From: Phoronis ovalis
Taxonomy: Eukaryota > Phoronida > Phoronidae
Length of the DNA stretch: 15,076 bases
Assembly: GCA_028565635.1 (NCBI GenBank)
Contig: JAOXYB010029256.1
Coordinates: 1 to 15,076, forward strand
Direction: 5' to 3'
In this document: positions 9,705 to 15,076 of the stretch, piece by piece
Layout of the letters: each line of letters opens with the position of its first letter
Numbering within the stretch: position 1 is the stretch's first letter
Made by a program: the position numbers and the translations under genes
Notes under the pieces: generated by a model
The model's input: the letters and a program-made list of their open reading frames with translations, nothing else
The model's database searches: none
What the model was told of the DNA's origin: nothing

Positions 9705-9817
9705 CTGGAGCTAAAGGCTTTCATAGCTCTTGAAACCCTAGGGCTGTTAGGATTGCTTCGACTTCTGGAATTTGCTATAGTTGCGAAAATCATTCTCCTC
9801 TCTCGTAAGGTATCCAT
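9705..9817 (-). CDS. Probable first coding exon (37 codons), unidentified protein
   Basis: On the minus strand an ATG in strong context (CGCAAAATGG, A at -3 and G at +4) opens 37 codons plus two bases, ending CTCCAG before an intron-like GTTTGT. An in-frame TAA lies 75 bases upstream (9890-9892) with no ATG between, so the start is well defined. Read past the donor, the frame stops after a few codons. Base use is clearly less AT-biased than the flanks. The peptide begins MDTLRERRMIFATIANSR and is rich in Arg and Ser. Residues 18-23 (RSRSNP) match the mode-1 14-3-3 site R-S-x-S-x-P exactly; S25-P26 and R27-V-S29 are further possible phosphosites. There is no signal peptide or zinc motif. I do not recognise the family. 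No next exon of matching phase was found downstream, so the gene would leave the window or have a long intron. Confidence 0.5.
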
Positions 9818-9959
9818 TTTGCGAAAAAAATCAACACCAAATGTGAATACGTTTCTGTAATTGGATGAGCCTATAATGCTACTATTATCTTAATGGAGTA
9901 TGTCACCAGCAGTGGTATAAACACCAGTCCTTAAGTGGTACTCATCCAATCACATACTC
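9818..9959 (-). promoter_or_regulatory. Possible 5' UTR/promoter of the minus-strand exon
   Basis: Lies directly upstream of the candidate start. ATTGGATGAG (9860-9869) and its exact complement CTCATCCAAT (9941-9950) place CCAAT-type boxes in both orientations. GAGTATGT (9896-9903) and ACATACTC (9952-9959) form a second, interleaved pair. No clear TATA box is assigned. The regulatory role is inferred from position only. Confidence 0.22.
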
Positions 9960-10126
9960 TTCAAAATTACTGAAATGATTTTATACTCTCCGTCCTAGAT
10001 GGTGTTATGAAACATAGAGTACGTAATACTAAGTGTAACAAAATATTTCCTTAAGATGAAACAGAAATTGTCATATTGAGAAAACAGTAAACAACAATGC
10101 CGGTGCCATGCAATATCACTTGCATC

Positions 10127-10470
10127 TTTTCAAAACAAATCAATTAAACTGCCGTGAACCATCCATTCGGCATTGTAAAAAATGAATAATGAAATATCAT
10201 GCAAAAAATAAAATACCAGGCTGAGACAATGGCAGAGTCATGACAGTCATATGAGCTCTCGTTAAGTTCAAAACCATAAACTATCCGACTCTGCTACATC
10301 TCTCTTGCACCATCCACATTGTAAAAAACGCAGTCAACCTTGAAATATGAGATTTCTATTCAATGATCTATATTATACCAGTCTGGTAAGGCATTCACAT
10401 AGTCAAGTTCAAAACCATAAACTATCTATCCTCTGTTGAATTGAATCAGCAAATGCATTGTAAATCAAGC
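10127..10470. repeat. Diverged tandem repeat, unit about 140-146 bp
   Basis: A 22-base block containing AAGTTCAAAACCATAAAC is identical at 10264-10285 and 10405-10426, 141 bp apart. CATTGTAAA occurs at 10171, 10317 and 10456. GAAATAT and ATACCAG recur in the same order between these anchors. There are about two and a half units, the first and last partial and strongly diverged. It is an old minisatellite-like or monomer array with no visible coding role. Confidence 0.7.
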
Positions 10471-10628
10471 ATTCTCCAGTAACTTGTAAATATATTCTCA
10501 CTCCAGACCAGAAGTGTAAACACAAACAGTTGTCTGCCAATCTTCAGATAAGAAACTTGCAGTATTTCACAACTCAAACAGAATCCCTGTCAAAGAATTC
10601 TCTTCTACCATTAGTGTTGAACTAAACA

Positions 10629-10675
10629 GCACTGTAGTTTCAGACCTGGTGCACCAGACTGCTGAAGGCCAGTGC
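10629..10675. repeat. Imperfect hairpin around a 12-bp palindrome
   Basis: CTGGTGCACCAG (10646-10657) is a perfect palindrome. GCACTG (10629-10634) pairs with CAGTGC (10670-10675) outside it, with partly matching sequence between. The total of 47 bp is short for an animal microRNA precursor. Confidence 0.45.
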
Positions 10676-10944
10676 AATCTATTTACACTATTCTACTCGA
10701 ATACACACATTAAAGACTACTAGGTCAAAGGTAACCACTACAAACAATAAAATCCATTTTTAAACACTGGGTCCTACAATGTTATAATTGACAAAATCCT
10801 TGTAATATTTCTGCTGCACAAAGTATGATGGCAATGCCAATATTGACCTCTCTCATGTCACATAGATTACAAGGCACAGACAGACAGATAGATTGATAAA
10901 ATGTCCAGATAACAGAGGATGTGTAGCAACCACTCAATAATAAA

Positions 10945-10978
10945 GTTGTAAAATGTAATAATTATTACATTTTGCAAC
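10945..10978. repeat. 34-bp near-perfect palindrome
   Basis: The inner 24 bp (10950-10973) are a perfect palindrome centred on AATT. The outer four bases on each side also pair, after one mismatch. Its right half is the left arm of the next hairpin, so the two structures compete. Confidence 0.85.
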
Positions 10979-11014
10979 GAAATGACATACTATTTCGTTG
11001 CAAAATGTAATAAA
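10954..11014 (+). repeat. 61-bp palindromic repeat, copy 2
   Basis: Gapless 55/61 match to the reverse complement of 8465-8525. Arms of 22 bp (10962-10983 and 10992-11013) are perfectly complementary across the 8-base loop GACATACT. Similarity to copy 1 ends sharply on both sides, as expected for a mobile unit rather than a segmental duplication. Confidence 0.8.
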
Positions 11015-13178
11015 AATTTCATAATTCATAAGATTTACATCATTCTGTTAAACTGCATATTGTAAATATTGATAAAATGGATATACCTGATTATTAAGAA
11101 AGATTAAATGTTGTGGGATTGTATCAGTGTGTGGTAAGAGAACACACTATTATATTAGTTTGCCATTTTAAAACTACACTTATGTCAGTATACAGAAGCA
11201 ATGTTTTCATTTAATCTTAAATTGACAGATATTTTAGTACAAAAATAGTAAAACATATTCTTTATGAAAATATTGTATTTATCCAAAAAAGAGGTTTCTT
11301 GACTATTAACTTAGTGTGTTAGTACTGGATTTGAAGTGAAAATCACTGGTAAATATAATCTAAATAGTGACAGGACAATACCAGTGTTTGCACTGCATTA
11401 ATGGTACAGAGTTTGAATATTTTTTTAAACTAATAGGCTGTGTGAACAATCTGACATTTCGCAAATTAAGGTCACTGCAATGCACTATTATATCAAAATG
11501 TCAATTAATCTTGGAAAACAATAATATGATTTTATGGTAAATAATATTCTTGTCAGATAATGACAAATTAGCTTAGATTTGATATATAGAGAAGTTTTTC
11601 ACAGTAATCACACAATTTAACCATTTCTGATTCCACAAGAAATGGAACATTTTTTTATTGAAAATAATCAAACTACAGTTACAGGGGTAAAAAAGGGTTC
11701 ATCTATATCATGCTATCTATATTATTTTACAAAATAAATTAATTATGACATTTAAAAATACATAATTCAACCATGGTGACTGTGAGTTACATGCACTCCT
11801 AGTAAATTCAGGATTATAGTTGATAAACCCCCTACTTTCTGCTTATATAAAGCTGCAAGCTACTATTAACCCATACTATAAACAAAAGTTTATCTGACTT
11901 TAGAAAAATCAGGAAACAACATTTTATAAATACACATTATAGAGTAGATGTATTATACAGTATTATATGACATATCAACTTGTCATAATTTCTATTTAAT
12001 CTATGCTTGGTTTGCTAGAACAATCATCATGAGATGACTGTATTCCTTGAAAACAAATCTATGATTGGAGCGAGTGGGACAATGTCCAGTGCATCCACAT
12101 TTAGCTGTTGATTGTTTTAAATATGCATTAGTTCCACAAAACTCGAAATTATAATTTTACTTACAACTAATATGTGATACAGAGAATATCATGAATATTT
12201 TACATACGGTTTATTCAAAAAGGGTATCAGCACAAACTTGTCTGACATGCATCTTAAAATACTTGTTGGACTTCGGTAATTAGGAGAAACCAGAGAAGAG
12301 AGACTGTAGTATTGAGCCCCACTACAAAATTAATTATAAGTTAAATCAAAGCATTAATTTTAATTACAATTAAAAAACAATAAAAAACAAGACAGTTCCA
12401 GAATCTCTATTGAAACTGTAGGTGTATTTAATAAATAGAATCCCCAGAACATAGGGGTAAATGCCATGTTAAGTATCTAATCTTGGTGAGTACTATTATT
12501 ATAGAAGAAAACATGTATTGAAACAGAATTCTAAAATTTCCTTACCTATCATATCACAGCACAACCTGAAAAATTCAGCCCTCAGAATTTTTAAGAAGTC
12601 AAACATTGCCATATTATAACTTTGTATAGATTTATAACTTTTTTATTATAAAAAATCTGTTTCATTGAACAAAAAATGAAAACAAAAGGGAATAGAGTGC
12701 GGAATGATATTTTCTTCATTGCTTCTGTTTTGCATCAATTTATATTCTAATCCAGTTCATAATTTTGGGTGCAAATTTATCACTTGAAGACAAGATAAAA
12801 AGTCATTAAATCATATATTTCATAAGATAACCAGAACACTAAAGCTGAAGAGGACTAATAAGAAAAGGTATTTTTATACATTGATTATCAAGTACAAAAT
12901 AAAATATAATAAAAAATATCACTTTATCAGTAGTCAAATGCAAAATTTATTACAATCAATACCAGTTTAATTGACTCAGAAGAATAATAGGGGTAATTGC
13001 CCTAAAGACAAAAACTTGATTTTTCTTTCTAAACCCTGGATTTCAAACAAAAGGAATATTCCTAGCAGGACTGTAATAATAATAAAAATGTGTTTTTTTC
13101 TAACACCTAGATTATCAGCAAGGACAGAATTACAATTTTGACATCTTTATTTCCCAACTTTTATATTAAAGTTAGTAG
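11015..13178. other. AT-rich non-coding stretch
   Basis: No gene can be supported. A minus-strand frame at 12001-12156 has a Cys/His cluster but no start or good splice sites. Otherwise there is AT-rich sequence without recognisable repeats. Confidence 0.55.
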
Positions 13179-13202
13179 CACCGTGTAATCTCTTTTTGTC
13201 AG

Positions 13203-13370
13203 AAATGTCATTACATAGTAAAATGCACTGTTTTATATTGTGTGACTGTTCATTTATTTGACCAGTATATCCTCTTACAGGTTTACAGGTTTTTAGAAGA
13301 AGCCATTAGATATGATCTGACTATTGCTGCATGCAGTTGGACTCTTTCTACCAGCCACCAGAGGTCACTG
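13203..13370 (+). CDS. Possible internal exon, 56 codons, unidentified
   Basis: A strong acceptor-like tract (ATCTCTTTTTGTCAG) ends at 13202 and GTAATC, a plausible donor, starts at 13371. The 168 bases between are open in one phase, and that frame is open from 13179 to a TAG at 13380-13382. The last part, with peptide segments YRFLEEAIRYDLTIAACSW and TSHQRSL, has more coding-like composition than the first, which is AT-rich and Cys/Val-rich. A second acceptor-like CCTCTTACAG ending at 13280 would give a 90-base exon, also in phase 0. No family is recognised and no partner exon was found in the window. Chance cannot be excluded. Confidence 0.2.
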
Positions 13371-13382
13371 GTAATCAGTTAG

Positions 13383-14701
13383 GTTTAAGTAGATTGTGCT
13401 AATTTCAGCAAAAAGTAAATCAACTGGTACTTAATTTGTAAAAAACCTTTTGTTTCCGGGAAGTCAAGGAAAAATTGATCTGTCATTGACCTCATTTCTG
13501 TACCCAGTCAAGTACGTCAGCCTAGAGATCAACAACATTAAATGACATGAAAATATAATAATAACACACTAGACTTCTACATTAATAATAAAACACTGGA
13601 CGTCTACATTAAATAATTATACTATTATTATGAAAAATCGCTTTTAACACAGGTATTCTAGGAACACAGAGAACGACATGATGGCAAATCACAATATTTT
13701 CATTAGTTAAAAATGAATGAACATTACTTAACAGCATTCATGTAGTAACATTAAGTTATTACCATGACTAAGAAAACAAATGAGAGGACTATAACATTTT
13801 GAACAATAACAGTATTGCATTACTCATTAATTCATACAGGTACCAAAACAGACTTTATCATGTTCTAGCTGGTCTTTAATTAATTAGCCATTACATAATT
13901 ATCATAACAAGCCAGAATTACTCATTAAATAACAACAGGATTATTCCATAAATCATACATCATGAATCTTGACAGCTAGTCTATGAGAACATATCAATAA
14001 TGTTTATCTCGTACCTGTGCAGTAAAATACAGAAATTTACCTCCACAGTTATCATATATATTAATTAGCCCTTAATGCATTATTATTGTCATAGAAACAG
14101 ATTATTAACATTCAGTAGATGACACTAATGCCATGGGTCCAATCAAACTCAAAATTCCATGTTTCTGAATGCACAATCAGGGTCAATATGCCCATCGCAT
14201 GGTGATTCATTAAAAAATACATGGAATTGTGCGTTGAACTGAGCTAATGCAGGCAAACAGTTCTAGTATATGACTCCGGTCATGGTATTGGTGCTATTTC
14301 ACTATTTGACGTAGTTGTCAACATAATTAGTTTAAAAATACATCTGTGTAAAATATATACCTGTATTATATACCATTGGAAAGAGTACACAATTATAGAA
14401 TAACCATACAGGTTAAGAAACTGTTAATCATTACAAGATTATTTTCAAAAAAAACAGATGTAATATTTTATATCGGGTTAGTGATATTGATAAAAAATTC
14501 AGTGTGATTTATACACGTAAACTTGTCTATGACTATAAGTGTCATAATTGCCTAAGTCTTAAGGGGGCGAGAACCGTTTATTTCTTAGTTATCTTTGTTA
14601 CAATGTATCTTTAAAACTATAGACTAAACGTATTATAATGTATACATTTTCTTTTTAGTCAGTGTTTTTTCTTTCAATTCGACTACATTGTGGTCCAATT
14701 T
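13383..14701. other. AT-rich non-coding stretch
   Basis: Holds a 27-bp offset direct duplication at 13566-13612 and weak inverted pairs such as AATTCCATGT (14153-14162) with ACATGGAATT (14219-14228). No gene is supported. Confidence 0.55.
13566..13612. repeat. 20-bp direct repeat with 27-bp offset
   Basis: ACACTAGACTTCTACATTAA and ACACTGGACGTCTACATTAA differ at two of 20 positions and start at 13566 and 13593. It is a small local duplication. Confidence 0.7.
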
Positions 14702-14715
14702 GTTGCCATGGTAAC
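14702..14715. promoter_or_regulatory. RFX-type X-box
   Basis: GTTGCCATGGTAAC fits the X-box consensus (GTNRCC, short spacer, RGYAAC) bound by RFX/DAF-19 factors and is nearly self-complementary. In animals such sites usually lie close to promoters of ciliary genes. The surroundings to the window end are less AT-rich than the rest, which fits a promoter region, but no adjacent coding exon is visible. Confidence 0.5.
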
Positions 14716-15076
14716 GAAATTGCTGCCATTTACCGCAAAAACTACAATTTTAAATTTATAAGAATTTAACTTTTACACCTTTTGAGGAAATCGCGTAACT
14801 CAAATTGCATCCGAAAATGCCACGTGTCTAGCACAAACATGTGTCTCAAAATTTTGATACAAAGCTCTGTTAATTTGCAACTTTGTTTCAAAGGCGGGCC
14901 ACTAGTTTGAAATTTGGGCGTCTGTAATTTTATTCAGGACATGTCCCTGAAAATAAAACTAGACGCCCTTTCAAAAATCCGAGACACTTTATTGAGGACC
15001 AATGTGTCTTCTTGCGATATAGCCACTAAAACTATTCATAACACACTGTGATAATTAGTTAAATAAATTCAAATCA
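14716..15076. other. Less AT-rich right end, no exon seen
   Basis: Contains an E-box CACGTG at 14821-14826 and the large palindrome at 14906-14975. Frames from the ATG inside the X-box end after 17 codons (plus) and eight codons (minus). It may be the edge of a promoter whose gene lies outside the window. Confidence 0.4.
14906..14975. repeat. Large imperfect palindrome centred on ACATGT
   Basis: TTTGAAA and GGGCGTCT on the left pair with AGACGCCC and TTTCAAA on the right. The centre GGACATGTCC (14937-14946) is perfect. Between them the arms match with small gaps (AATTTTATTCA against TGAAAATAAAACT). It looks like a short foldback or MITE-like hairpin. Confidence 0.65.

Noticed and set aside
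14153-14228. AATTCCATGT/ACATGGAATT inverted pair as a mobile element
   Set aside because: The arms are only 10 bp with a 56-base loop and no clear termini. This is expected by chance in a window of this size.

Overview
The window looks like intergenic or intronic DNA from an animal, probably a mollusc. It is AT-rich throughout and has no long open reading frame on either strand. It carries short non-autonomous repeats, and its best coding candidate is a short exon with a splice donor rather than a continuous gene. There are no rRNA genes, clear tRNAs, CRISPR arrays, operons or ribosome binding sites. The mollusc guess rests on weak cues: a GGGGAGATAAC motif of a type common in bivalve DNA, and a left-edge repeat resembling bivalve tandem-monomer elements. 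It is inference.

Layout. Bases 1-280 hold two diverged copies of a 137-bp tandem unit ending in a C5/G5 hairpin. Bases 281-6441 are AT-rich non-coding sequence with small features: a B-box-like hairpin, a short hydrophobic ORF at 2075-2230, a 22-bp direct repeat 63 bp apart, and an (AT)n tract. Bases 6442-7185 are the clearest mobile element: 744 bp with 178-bp terminal inverted repeats, probably flanked by TAAAA duplications. Bases 8380-8525 are palindrome-rich and contain one copy of a 61-bp palindromic repeat. The second copy lies in the opposite orientation at 10954-11014.

Bases 9705-9817, minus strand, are the best coding candidate: a first coding exon of 37 codons with a good start context, an upstream in-frame stop, a splice donor and an exact 14-3-3 binding motif. 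Bases 10127-10470 are a diverged 140-bp tandem repeat. Bases 13203-13370, plus strand, could be an internal exon of 56 codons, at low confidence. Bases 14702-14715 match the RFX X-box exactly, and 14906-14975 form a large imperfect palindrome.

The most informative pattern is in the 6442-7185 element. Each arm is built from eight units spaced about 20.6 bp apart, each centred on TCG. Ten of the 13 transitions between the two arms fall at CpG or at paired CA/TG sites, as expected if ancestral CpGs decayed by cytosine deamination. No gene network can be reconstructed from this window; any link between the X-box and the minus-strand exon is speculation.
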